Positions 1-7,195 of a DNA stretch of 8,613 bases are shown here, piece by piece. Position 1 is the stretch's first letter, and each line of letters begins with the position of its first letter. Below the pieces are notes generated by a model, which saw nothing but the letters and a program-made list of their open reading frames with translations, was not told the DNA's origin and searched no databases. The position numbers were made by a program, and so were the translations under genes. The stretch is from CAKSKB01 sp034186235 (GTDB taxonomy: Bacteria; Bacillota; Clostridia; HGM11514): contig JAXGBA010000132.1 of assembly GCA_034186235.1 (NCBI GenBank), positions 1 through 8,613 on the forward strand, in the 5' to 3' direction.

Positions 1-271
1 CGATTGCAACTATCCAATCAGGCTGAAAATCCGTCATCGCGGCAGCGCCCTTCATAACCGTTTCAACGGAAGGGTCAGGCTCAACTCCTTCAAAAAGCTT
101 TGTTTCCATGCCGGCTTCCTGAAGGTATGCGCAAACCTTGTCCAAAAATCCGAAGCGCTTCATGCTGCCTCCTCCGACAACCACCATTGCACGTTTGCCT
201 TTCAAGGTTTTCAATGCTTCAAGCGCATCCTTTCCATGATACAGGTCTCTCGGTAAAGTAAATCTTTGCAT
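1..271 (-). CDS. Iron-containing (class IV) alcohol dehydrogenase, N-terminal part
   Basis: This is the first 90 residues of a group III, iron-dependent NAD(P)H alcohol/butanol dehydrogenase; the rest runs off the left edge. The N-terminus reads MQRFTLPRDLYHGKDAL. It is followed by the Rossmann-like nucleotide-binding strand and glycine turn VVVGGGSMKRFGFLDKV at about residues 30-46, then the family block FEGVEPDPSVETVMKG at about 60-75, and the strand leading to the second glycine motif, FQPDWIVAI. The metal-binding His/Asp residues of the C-terminal domain lie outside the window. The start is secure: a full AGGAGGT Shine-Dalgarno site (minus strand 284-278) lies 6 nt before the ATG. In the family these cytoplasmic enzymes interconvert aldehydes and alcohols, often for redox balance in fermentation; the substrate here is unknown. 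The gene follows the araC-family gene on the same strand after a 95-bp gap with no convincing terminator, so read-through from araC is possible. Confidence 0.92.
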   Translation of the reverse strand, partial: MQRFTLPRDLYHGKDALEALKTLKGKRAMVVVGGGSMKRFGFLDKVCAYLQEAGMETKLFEGVEPDPSVETVMKGAAAMTDFQPDWIVAI

Positions 272-305
272 AAAAATACCTCCTAAAAATAATTTCTGGA
301 TTAGT

Positions 306-341
306 TTTCCATATATAAGGAAATTTATGCATAGTATGAAA
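306..341 (-). promoter_or_regulatory. Candidate dyad operator and weak promoter ahead of the alcohol dehydrogenase
   Basis: The 95-bp gap between the araC-family stop and the dehydrogenase start holds an inverted repeat: TTTCC at 306-310 and GGAAA at 319-323 flank an ATATATAA centre. On the minus strand this centre can serve as a poor -10 (TTATAT or TATATA), with TTTTCA (342-337) as a 4/6 match to a -35 at 18-19 bp spacing. If the promoter is real, the dyad spans its -10 and could be an operator. This is pattern-based only; the promoter match is weak. Confidence 0.3.
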
Positions 342-366
342 ATTACATAAAAGATGTATTCTTCAC

Positions 367-1146
367 CTATTGCAAAATCCCTTTAATGGTGTTATCATTG
401 CGGTAACGGCTGGGGGAAACCCCGATGTGTTTTTTGAAAATTGCCGAAAACGCAAGTGCATCCTCCCATCCGACGGAGCGTGAAATGATTTTTATCGGAT
501 ATTCAGTTTCCGAAAGAAGCTCGCACGCACGATTTATGCGTGTTTTTACTATGTATTCGGTGGGTGGAATGCCGTAATATTTTGAAAAAATATTTCTGAG
601 ATATCCACGGCTCAAATGAAGCCGCTCTGCCAGAGAAGACGCCGAAAAATCGGGATTTTTATAATCCTTTTCTATAATTCTTAATGCTTCAGCGGCATTT
701 TTTTGCATTTGAGATAGTGTGTTTTCCGTTTTCTTGTGGCTGTCTTTTGATAAAAGATGAAGTATTCTGTACCAGACCGATGCCGCTTCAAAGCCGCATA
801 CGCTGTTTTTTGCCGAGATAATTGCCTGTGTGTACGGAAGTGTGCGGTCAAATTCAAACACAAGGTCGGAATCAAAATCGATAAGCGAGAAAAGCTGTTG
901 TGCCATATCCGGGGCAACAAAATCAATCCATGAATAATTCCAAGGATTGAGAGCGTCCTGGCGGTAAGATATTCTTTTGCTGCGAAGGTTCAAAAAACCT
1001 TGCCCCGCACGAAGAACACGCCCGTTCCTCACACCTTCGCCGGACTCTATAAAGTGCAGCGCCGAGAAGTTGATTACGGTGTCAATCGCTTCTTTGTGCG
1101 GTTCGCACCTTTCAAATCCGAAGGATTTAACCTCGGGCATTATCAT
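367..1146 (-). CDS. AraC-family transcriptional regulator with N-terminal sugar-sensing cupin domain
   Basis: This is a 259-residue regulator of the usual AraC/XylS length (250-300). Residues ~1-100 resemble the AraC ligand-binding cupin domain, including HFIESGEGVRNGRVLRAGQG and the typical aromatic stretch NPWNYSWIDF (67-76). After a linker with an amphipathic stretch (about 140-160), two helix-turn-helix units fill the C-terminus: DFSASSLAERLHLSRGYLRN (166-185) with the following IFSKYYG, and IKIISRSVGWEDALAFSAIF (218-237) followed by the family signature KKHIGVSPSRYR. The start is placed at ATG 1146 because GAGGTG (1158-1153) lies 6 nt upstream. The open frame runs further upstream to 1266, but that extension lies inside the beta-galactosidase gene and has no ribosome site. 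An ATG two codons later (1140) is possible but its spacing is 12 nt. The divergent beta-galactosidase gene 58 bp away is the obvious target, so the inducer is probably a sugar (inference). Confidence 0.93.
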   Translation of the reverse strand: MIMPEVKSFGFERCEPHKEAIDTVINFSALHFIESGEGVRNGRVLRAGQGFLNLRSKRISYRQDALNPWNYSWIDFVAPDMAQQLFSLIDFDSDLVFEFDRTLPYTQAIISAKNSVCGFEAASVWYRILHLLSKDSHKKTENTLSQMQKNAAEALRIIEKDYKNPDFSASSLAERLHLSRGYLRNIFSKYYGIPPTEYIVKTRINRACELLSETEYPIKIISRSVGWEDALAFSAIFKKHIGVSPSRYRNDNTIKGILQ

Positions 1147-1169
1147 TTGTTTCACCTCAATAATATTAT
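1140..1169 (+). promoter_or_regulatory. Candidate promoter of the beta-galactosidase gene, overlapping the araC promoter
   Basis: On the plus strand, TTATCA (1140-1145, 4/6 to consensus), an 18-bp spacer and TATTAT (1164-1169, 5/6) give a modest promoter with a start near 1176 and a leader of about 29 nt. Its -10 shares bases with the oppositely oriented -10 of the regulator through the perfect palindrome ATAATATTAT (1160-1169). The weak -35 fits a promoter that needs an activator, as AraC proteins often are. Assigned from pattern only. Confidence 0.4.
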
Positions 1170-1193
1170 AACACCAAAAAATAAATTTGTAAA
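1165..1193 (-). promoter_or_regulatory. Sigma-A promoter of the AraC-family gene
   Basis: On the minus strand, -35 TTTACA (1193-1188), a 17-bp spacer and -10 TATAAT (1170-1165) make a near-perfect promoter, with TGT immediately before the -10 giving an extended -10. Transcription should start near 1158-1157, which is inside or at the Shine-Dalgarno site GAGGTG, so the leader would be only about 11-12 nt. The -35 overlaps the beta-galactosidase ribosome site (AAAGGG, 1191-1196). Confidence 0.75.
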
Positions 1194-1204
1194 GGGCTGA
1201 TGAT

Positions 1205-4200
1205 ATGAAAATTACAGGTATTTCAAAAAATAATGAGCTTTGCAATCCGAAATTGCTGCACATCAACCGGCTTCCGAGACGCTCAACCGTAATTCCGGCA
1301 GAAAAAAGTGATATTTATTACAGAAACAAATACGATTCTGAACGGATTTTGAGTTTGAACGGAGAATACAAGTTTCTTTACAGAAACTCTGATACCGCTC
1401 CTGATTTTTACGAAAGTTTGTATGATGATTCCTCGTGGGACACGATAGATGTTCCGTCTATGTGGCAGTTTAGGGGGTACGGAAAGTGCAGATACCCCAA
1501 TACTGAATATTCCATTCCGTTCAATCCGCCGTATGTCTGCTGTGAAAACCCCGTCGGATACTACAGAAAACGCTTTGAAATAAAGAAAAATTTTGCCAAA
1601 ACCTTTATTCATTTCGGCGGTGTGGACAATGCTTTTTATGCTTATATAAACGGGCGTTTTGTCGGCTTTTCAAAGGGTAGCCGCAATTTTGCGGAATTTG
1701 ACGTCAGTGATTTTTTGACGGAGGGCGAAAACATACTTGCGGTTAAGGTTTTCACATATTCCGACGCAACATATCTTGAAAATCAGGATATGCTTTTGGC
1801 GAGCGGTATTTTCAGGGATGTTTACCTTATTAATATGCATGAGGATTATGTTTGGGATTATCGCGCAACGGGTGACGCAAGCGGGTTTTCGGTGGAAGTT
1901 GCTTCTGAAGGAAATGCTGAAATCGAAACCGAAATAGACGGCATAGTCAAGCATGGTAAAAACACACGCTTCGATATTGAAAATCCGAGGCTTTGGAATG
2001 CAGAACAGCCCAACCTTTATAAACTTACGATAAGGCTTAAAAAAGACGGGAAGATTATCGAAACTCATTCTAAAAAAATCGGAATTATCAGCACCGAACT
2101 GAAGCACGGGAATTTTTTGGTAAACGGTTCTCCGATTTACATAAAGGGCGTAAACCGCCATGAAAGCTTCGGTACAAACGGGCGTGCAATTCCTGAATGG
2201 CTAATTGAAAAAGAGCTCAGGATGATTAAAGACAACAACCTTAATGCAATAAGATGCTCGCATTATACCAACAATCCCGTTTTTTATGAGCTTTGCTCCG
2301 AGATTGGGATTTATGTTATGGACGAGGCGGACATAGAATCGCACGGTTGTGAGGAGACGGGCGATCAGGGCTATCTTGCAAAAAGGCCGGAATGGTTTGA
2401 CGCATTCAGAGATCGTGTTACGGCAATGCTTGAGCAGAACAAAAACGAACCGTGCATTTTTATGCATTCAATGGGGAACGAAAACGGCAAGGGTGAAAAT
2501 ATCGAAAAATGTCTTGAGATTTCAAAGGCGTTTGACCCTTCTGTCGTATCTGTCGGCGGCATGCAGGAAACGAGTGATGACCTCGAAAACGATTCCGGAA
2601 AGAATGAGTATATAAGGCGTACCGGATATATAAACGAGGAAACTCTGAGAAAATACATGGGCAAATTTTCCTGCGTTATGATGACGGAGTATGCTCATGC
2701 AATGGGCAACAGCCCCGGTTTTTTGGAGAATTACTACGATATAATGTATAATTCGGATAATTATTTCGGCGGATTTGTGTGGGAGTTTAAAAACCACGGA
2801 TTTGTATGCGGTGATGATGTTCTCTATGGCGGTGATTTCGGGGAAAATCGTGAAATACATTGGAAAAATTTCTGCCTGGACGGATATATTATGACAGACG
2901 GAACACCAAAATATACCTGGTATGAGCTGGGTAATGTTTCGCAGCCTGTTTACATTAAAAAGAATGCGGAAGGAATAGTTTTTAAAAACACCTATGACTT
3001 CAAAACCCTCGACTGCATTGAAATGATATGGAGCATATGTGAGAATTACCATGTTATAAAAAGCGGTGCGGAGATGCTTCCGCCGATTTTGCCGCACTGT
3101 GAAAAACGGATGAATTTTGACCTTAATTATAATAGGAAGGAAAATTCAAGATATTTTCTCAATATGGAGTTTTTCGAGGGCGGAAAGCGGCTTGGTGTGC
3201 GCCAGATTGAGCTTACCGAAAAGACCGTTAAATCTGCGTTTTGCCCGCCGAGCGGAAACATTTGCGTTAAAACCGGAGATGGATTGAAAATCGAAGGCGG
3301 CGGATTTGCCGTCGAATTTGAAAACGGTTTGATAAAAAGCTACGTTAGAAACGGAAAAGAACTTTGCGGAAGCATGAAATTCAACTTTTTCAGAGCGCCG
3401 ACCGATAACGACGGTATCCTTGACCTTCCGACACGCAGCTGGTCCGGCAGGAATACATTAATATGGAAGGAAAAATTTATAGACACGCTTAAATTCTTTG
3501 CATATGAAACCACATTCAGCGAAGAAAAGGACTGCGTTATTGTAAAATCGCACGGAAAAATACTGCCAAATGCCAAGTATCTCGGCTTTGATGCGAAAAC
3601 AGAGTACAGAATTTTTGCGGACGGGACCATTCTTTTTGACACGAAATGCGTGCCGTTCGGGAAACTTCCGGAGAGAATGCCCCGTATGGGTGTAGTTTTT
3701 GAAATCCCGGATAGCTTTGATGAAATCACATGGTACGGCAGGGGTAAAAACGAAAACTATGCGGATATAAAATGCAATGCTCCCATGGGGCTTTACAATG
3801 CAAAAATAAAGGATATGTACACGGTATTTGATATGCCGCAGGAAAGTGGAAACCGCGAAAACACCGTGTTTGCACGCCTCGGGGAAGGTCTGGCGGTTAT
3901 CGGGTGTGATGAGTTTTCGTTTTCTTATCATGATGTTTCTCTTGAAAATCTGACAAATGCCATGCACCGCAGCGAGCTTGAAAAGAGTGAAAAAAACTAT
4001 CTTTATGTGGATTATAAAATGAGAGGAATCGGCAGCCATTCCTGCGGACCTGAGGTTGAGGATAAATATGAACTTTATCCGCATGCGTTCGAGTTTGCGT
4101 TTGTGCTTTCGGGCGGCCTGGGTAACGAGGACGCATTGGAACTTTCAAAGACTGATTTCGGCGCAAAAACACGGGCACTTTCGGGTAAATTCGACCCCGA

Positions 4201-4231
4201 AAAGGACAGCGGCGTTATAAATCTGTTGTAA
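1205..4231 (+). CDS. lacZ: Beta-galactosidase, LacZ type, glycoside hydrolase family 2
   Basis: This 1008-residue protein (E. coli LacZ is 1023) is expected to hydrolyse terminal beta-D-galactosides in the cytoplasm; it has no signal peptide. Domain order matches LacZ: sugar-binding jelly-roll ~36-210 (SMWQFRGYGKCRYPNTEY, FNPPY, ENPVGYY), immunoglobulin-like domain ~215-295, TIM barrel ~305-585, and the C-terminal beta-galactosidase small-chain domain ~694-967. Visible active-site residues are acid/base Glu426 in HSMGNENGKG, nucleophile Glu495 in TEYAHAMGNS, magnesium-ligand candidates Glu378 and His380 in DEADIESHG, plus His353, His498 and Trp526. Asn107 corresponds to E. coli Asn102. Two deviations stand out: Cys947 in GIGSHSCGPEV occupies the Trp999 position, and the usual DMWR motif reads DMLLASGIFRDV. 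About 40 residues of unassigned tail follow the last domain. The start at 1205 has AAAGGG (1191-1196) 8 nt upstream. The divergent AraC-type gene is its likely regulator. Activity on other beta-linked sugars cannot be excluded. Confidence 0.93.
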   Translation: MKITGISKNNELCNPKLLHINRLPRRSTVIPAEKSDIYYRNKYDSERILSLNGEYKFLYRNSDTAPDFYESLYDDSSWDTIDVPSMWQFRGYGKCRYPNTEYSIPFNPPYVCCENPVGYYRKRFEIKKNFAKTFIHFGGVDNAFYAYINGRFVGFSKGSRNFAEFDVSDFLTEGENILAVKVFTYSDATYLENQDMLLASGIFRDVYLINMHEDYVWDYRATGDASGFSVEVASEGNAEIETEIDGIVKHGKNTRFDIENPRLWNAEQPNLYKLTIRLKKDGKIIETHSKKIGIISTELKHGNFLVNGSPIYIKGVNRHESFGTNGRAIPEWLIEKELRMIKDNNLNAIRCSHYTNNPVFYELCSEIGIYVMDEADIESHGCEETGDQGYLAKRPEWFDAFRDRVTAMLEQNKNEPCIFMHSMGNENGKGENIEKCLEISKAFDPSVVSVGGMQETSDDLENDSGKNEYIRRTGYINEETLRKYMGKFSCVMMTEYAHAMGNSPGFLENYYDIMYNSDNYFGGFVWEFKNHGFVCGDDVLYGGDFGENREIHWKNFCLDGYIMTDGTPKYTWYELGNVSQPVYIKKNAEGIVFKNTYDFKTLDCIEMIWSICENYHVIKSGAEMLPPILPHCEKRMNFDLNYNRKENSRYFLNMEFFEGGKRLGVRQIELTEKTVKSAFCPPSGNICVKTGDGLKIEGGGFAVEFENGLIKSYVRNGKELCGSMKFNFFRAPTDNDGILDLPTRSWSGRNTLIWKEKFIDTLKFFAYETTFSEEKDCVIVKSHGKILPNAKYLGFDAKTEYRIFADGTILFDTKCVPFGKLPERMPRMGVVFEIPDSFDEITWYGRGKNENYADIKCNAPMGLYNAKIKDMYTVFDMPQESGNRENTVFARLGEGLAVIGCDEFSFSYHDVSLENLTNAMHRSELEKSEKNYLYVDYKMRGIGSHSCGPEVEDKYELYPHAFEFAFVLSGGLGNEDALELSKTDFGAKTRALSGKFDPEKDSGVINLL

Positions 4232-4267
4232 AAGTGAAAATTTGTATAATTTTTTGCGTATTACCTC

Positions 4268-4296
4268 TTGCAAAATCCGAATATTGGTGTTAGAAT
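4268..4296 (+). promoter_or_regulatory. Sigma-A promoter of the trkAH operon
   Basis: TTGCAA (4268-4273), a 17-bp spacer and TAGAAT (4291-4296) preceded by TGT give a strong extended -10 promoter. The predicted start near 4303 leaves a leader of about 33 nt, too short for any known potassium or c-di-AMP riboswitch. GAGG (4324-4327) is the ribosome site. Confidence 0.75.
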
Positions 4297-4335
4297 ATAT
4301 ACGGTTAAATATAATATATTTATGAGGTAATGCTG

Positions 4336-5691
4336 ATGAAAATTATAATTGTCGGTGCCGGGAAGGCGGGAAGAAGGCTCACAAAGTCGCTTACCGCCGA
4401 AGGGCACGATGTTACAGTAGTAGATTCAAATGCGGAAATAGTGGGCGAGGTATGCGATTCCAACGATGCTCTCGGGATTGTGGGCGACGGAATGAATTAT
4501 TCCGCACTGTCCGAAGCGAACATTGCGGACGCAGACCTTATGATAGCGGTTACGGGGTCTGATGAAAAAAATCTACTTTGCTGTCTGTTTGCCAAAAAAG
4601 CCGGCGGCTGTTCAACTATCGCCAGGGTCAGAAACCCTATGTATATTGCGGAAATTCCCTATATTAAGGAGCAGATTTCGCTTTCGATGGTTATAAATCC
4701 CGAGTACGCTGCGGCAACAGAAATCGCAAGAGTTTTGCGTATGCCGTCGGCGATTGAGATTAATACATTTTCAAAGGGCAAGGTCGAAATGCTGACATTC
4801 CGCATCCCGGAAGGCTCGGTGCTTGACGGGCGAGATCTTACTTATGTGCGTTCAAAAATCGAAACCGGCGTTTTGTTCTGCGGAATTGTGCGCGGCGACG
4901 ATTTCTTTATTCCGTCCGGCGATTTTGTGCTGAGGGCAGGGGATAAAGCTTCGGTTGTAATAAAGCCGAAGGACGCCGTGAAGTTTTTCAAGCGTATCAA
5001 TATAGAAACAACAAGCATAAAGGATGTTATGATTGCCGGCGGCGGCACGATGGGATATTATCTTGCCCGTCAGCTGCTTGACGCAAAGATTAATGTCAAG
5101 ATTATAGAACTCGATGAAAAGCGCTGCCTCGAGCTGGTGGATTTGCTTCCGGGGGCAATGGTTATACACGGCGATGCGTCCGACCGTGACCTTCTTCTGG
5201 AGGAGGGCATAGAGTCCGCCGACGCTTTTGTTGCACTGACCGGTTTTGATGAGGAAAATGTCATTCTGTCGCTTTATGCAAATGAGCTTACGGATATAAA
5301 GGTTGTCACCAAGATTGATAGGATTATATTTGACGAACTTATTTCAAAGCTTAATCTTGATACTGTGATTTATCCGCATGATATAACGGTTGAAAATATC
5401 GTGCAATATGTCAGGGCAAAACAAAACGCTCTCGGCAATAATGTCGAAACGCTCTATAAGCTCTGCGACGACAGGCTGGAAGCGCTTGAATTCAAAGTCG
5501 GCGAGAATGCGCCAAAACTCGGAATACCCCTCCGTGATCTTAAGCTGAAAAATGACCTTATTATATGCGCAATCAACAGGCGTGAACAGATTATCCTGCC
5601 GGACGGAGACGCTGTCATAAAGCCCGGCGACAGGGTAATTGTTGTGACGGTTCATAAACAGCTTAACGATTTTAAGGATATTTTTAAATAA
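4336..5691 (+). CDS. trkA: Trk potassium uptake system, cytoplasmic NAD-binding gating subunit TrkA
   Basis: This 451-residue protein has the full tandem-RCK layout of TrkA (E. coli TrkA is 458). The first Rossmann domain starts IIIVGAGKAGRRL (glycines 7, 9, 12), with the acidic Asp30 at the end of strand 2 and a GDG turn at 50-52. The first RCK-C domain is ~148-218 (FRIPEGSVLDGRDL to AGDKASVVIKP). The second Rossmann domain starts VMIAGGGTMGYYLARQLL (231-248), with Glu258 in IIELD and HGDASD at 278-283. The second RCK-C domain is ~380-440 (LEALEFKVGENAPKLGIPLR to GDRVIVVT). In the family it forms a ring under TrkH and opens or closes it in response to bound nucleotide. ATG 4336 is chosen over the in-frame ATG at 4330 because GAGG (4324-4327) sits 8 nt from 4336 but only 2 nt from 4330. 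The stop codon overlaps the trkH start by one base (TAATG), which suggests translational coupling. Confidence 0.95.
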   Translation: MKIIIVGAGKAGRRLTKSLTAEGHDVTVVDSNAEIVGEVCDSNDALGIVGDGMNYSALSEANIADADLMIAVTGSDEKNLLCCLFAKKAGGCSTIARVRNPMYIAEIPYIKEQISLSMVINPEYAAATEIARVLRMPSAIEINTFSKGKVEMLTFRIPEGSVLDGRDLTYVRSKIETGVLFCGIVRGDDFFIPSGDFVLRAGDKASVVIKPKDAVKFFKRINIETTSIKDVMIAGGGTMGYYLARQLLDAKINVKIIELDEKRCLELVDLLPGAMVIHGDASDRDLLLEEGIESADAFVALTGFDEENVILSLYANELTDIKVVTKIDRIIFDELISKLNLDTVIYPHDITVENIVQYVRAKQNALGNNVETLYKLCDDRLEALEFKVGENAPKLGIPLRDLKLKNDLIICAINRREQIILPDGDAVIKPGDRVIVVTVHKQLNDFKDIFK

Positions 5692-7154
5692 TGAATTTTG
5701 CGATACTTGCGTATATAATAGGTTATGTGCTTAAAATAGAAAGCGTTTTGCTGCTGCTTCCGGGGTTCGTGGGGCTGTACTACGGGGAAGAGCAGGCAAA
5801 GGCTTATTTCATCGTTGCTGCGGCAACGCTTCTTGCGGGAATCGTACTTTCCTTCAAAAGGCCGTCCGACCAGGCGTTTTATGCGAGGGAAGGGCTTATT
5901 TCGGTTGCGCTCAGCTGGATTGCAATGAGCCTTTTCGGCTGTATGCCGTTTGTAATCTGCGGAGATATTCCAAGGTTTGCGGATGCTTTTTTTGAGATAG
6001 TTTCGGGGTTTACAACAACCGGTTCGAGTATTCTTTCCGATGTTGAGGCGCTTTCTCACTGCTCGCTTTTCTGGCGCAGTTTTTCGCACTGGATAGGCGG
6101 TATGGGCGTGCTTGTGTTCATGCTTACGCTTTTCCCGATTGACGGTGCGGCAATGCATATCATGCGTGCGGAAAGCCCTGGGCCGCAGGTCGGTAAAATC
6201 ATGCCTAAAATGAAGGATACTTCAAAGGCGCTTTATATTATTTATTCTGCATTGACGGCTCTGGAGTTCGTTATTCTTCTCGTATGCGGCGTTACGCCGT
6301 TTGACGCGGTAACAACATCATTTGCAACCGCAGGTACGGGCGGATTTTCAATTTACAATACCGGTTTTGCCGATTATACACATTCCGCACAGTATGTGGT
6401 TGCGGTGTTCATGCTGCTGTTCGGCGTTAATTTCAGCGTGTATTTTCTCCTGATAAAGCGCCATTTCAGACAGGCGTTCAAAAACGAAGAACTTAAATGG
6501 TATGGCGTTATCGTGGCTTCGGCGTTAGTGCTCATTACAATCAGCACAAGAACCATGTTTAATTTGGCAGACGCTTTCCGCCATGCGTTTTTCCAGGTGG
6601 CGGCCATTATAACCACTACCGGTTTTTCGAGCACGGATTTCAATCTTTATCCGTCTTTCGCCAAGCAGATAATCATGATGCTTATGTTTATCGGTGCCTG
6701 CGCCGGGAGCACCGGCGGCGGCATAAAGGTTTCGAGAATTACCATTCTTGCGAAATCGTTTTGGAATGAACTTTCAAGGCTTGTTCACCCGAGAACCGTC
6801 AAAAAGGTGAGGTTTGAGGGCAAACTCGTTGAGCACACTACAATCCGAATGGTGAATATTTACTTAGTTGCGTATATATTTGTGTATGTCGCATCGCTGC
6901 TTATCATATCGCTTGACGATTTCGGCATGAATACAAATTTTAGCGCAGTTGCAGCAACGATAAATAACATCGGCCCCGGTCTCGGTACGGTTGGTCCGAC
7001 GGGGAACTTCAATGGGTTTTCCGACCTTTCAAAGTACATTTTCTGCTTTGACATGATTGCCGGAAGGCTTGAGATTTTCCCGATGCTTGTGCTGCTCAGC
7101 CCGCACACATGGCATCAGACAATTCGCCACAGAAAAACAGCTAATAATCAGTAA
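5691..7154 (+). CDS. trkH: Trk potassium uptake system, membrane channel subunit TrkH
   Basis: This 487-residue integral membrane protein matches TrkH length (E. coli 483) and is longer than typical KtrB. It has the four-fold membrane-pore-membrane plan of the SKT superfamily. The pore loops are SGFTTTGSS (105-113), TSFATAGTGGFS (209-220), ITTTGFSS (307-314) and NNIGPGLGTVGP (425-436); each keeps the selectivity-filter glycine (111, 215, 311, 428). The GACAGSTGGGIK segment (335-346) is the conserved intramembrane gating loop below the filter, and AGRLEIFP (457-464) is the conserved C-terminal motif. RAESPGPQVGKIMPK (159-173) is the TrkH-type cytoplasmic loop. It imports K+ with the TrkA ring. 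The start is the ATG overlapping the trkA stop; a modest AAGGA (5674-5678) lies 12 nt upstream, so re-initiation is likely. A strong terminator follows immediately. Confidence 0.95.
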   Translation: MNFAILAYIIGYVLKIESVLLLLPGFVGLYYGEEQAKAYFIVAAATLLAGIVLSFKRPSDQAFYAREGLISVALSWIAMSLFGCMPFVICGDIPRFADAFFEIVSGFTTTGSSILSDVEALSHCSLFWRSFSHWIGGMGVLVFMLTLFPIDGAAMHIMRAESPGPQVGKIMPKMKDTSKALYIIYSALTALEFVILLVCGVTPFDAVTTSFATAGTGGFSIYNTGFADYTHSAQYVVAVFMLLFGVNFSVYFLLIKRHFRQAFKNEELKWYGVIVASALVLITISTRTMFNLADAFRHAFFQVAAIITTTGFSSTDFNLYPSFAKQIIMMLMFIGACAGSTGGGIKVSRITILAKSFWNELSRLVHPRTVKKVRFEGKLVEHTTIRMVNIYLVAYIFVYVASLLIISLDDFGMNTNFSAVAATINNIGPGLGTVGPTGNFNGFSDLSKYIFCFDMIAGRLEIFPMLVLLSPHTWHQTIRHRKTANNQ

Positions 7155-7195
7155 AAATAACGGATTCCGTTTTTCGGAAGGAATCCGTTATTTTT
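7153..7195. terminator. Strong intrinsic terminator after trkH, probably bidirectional
   Basis: A perfect 16-bp inverted repeat (AAAAATAACGGATTCC at 7153-7168, its complement at 7180-7195) with an 11-nt loop begins at the trkH stop codon and is followed by further A/T with a T7 run. The A-run on the left arm makes it usable from the opposite strand too. An inner alternative pairing, TTCCG (7165-7169) with CGGAA (7175-7179), competes with the loop end of the stem. The right arm overlaps the stop codon of the minus-strand araC remnant. Confidence 0.92.

Noticed and set aside
344..358. TACAT/ATGTA inverted repeat just after the araC-family stop as its terminator
   Set aside because: It is a five-pair A/T-rich stem without a clean U-tract; chance occurrence is likely.
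1147..1266. N-terminal extension of the AraC-family protein by 40 residues
   Set aside because: It overlaps the divergent beta-galactosidase start, encodes non-conserved hydrophobic sequence and has no ribosome site, whereas GAGGTG lies 6 nt before the ATG at 1146.
1670..4178. Several long minus-strand open frames opposite the beta-galactosidase gene (for example 1670-2161, 2522-3097, 3458-4084)
   Set aside because: They are shadows of a strongly supported gene, with no ribosome sites and no recognisable protein pattern.
4237..4253. AAAATT/AATTTT stem after the beta-galactosidase gene as a terminator
   Set aside because: It has only six A/T pairs with no GC core, too weak to call. Read-through toward trkA is possible, but trk has its own promoter.
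4297..4335. Riboswitch (c-di-AMP or K+-related) upstream of trkA
   Set aside because: Only about 33 nt lie between the predicted start and the ATG, with no conserved riboswitch core.
5652..6158. 168-residue minus-strand frame over the trkA/trkH junction
   Set aside because: It is Arg/Lys/His-rich antisense of the real genes, without start signals or motif.
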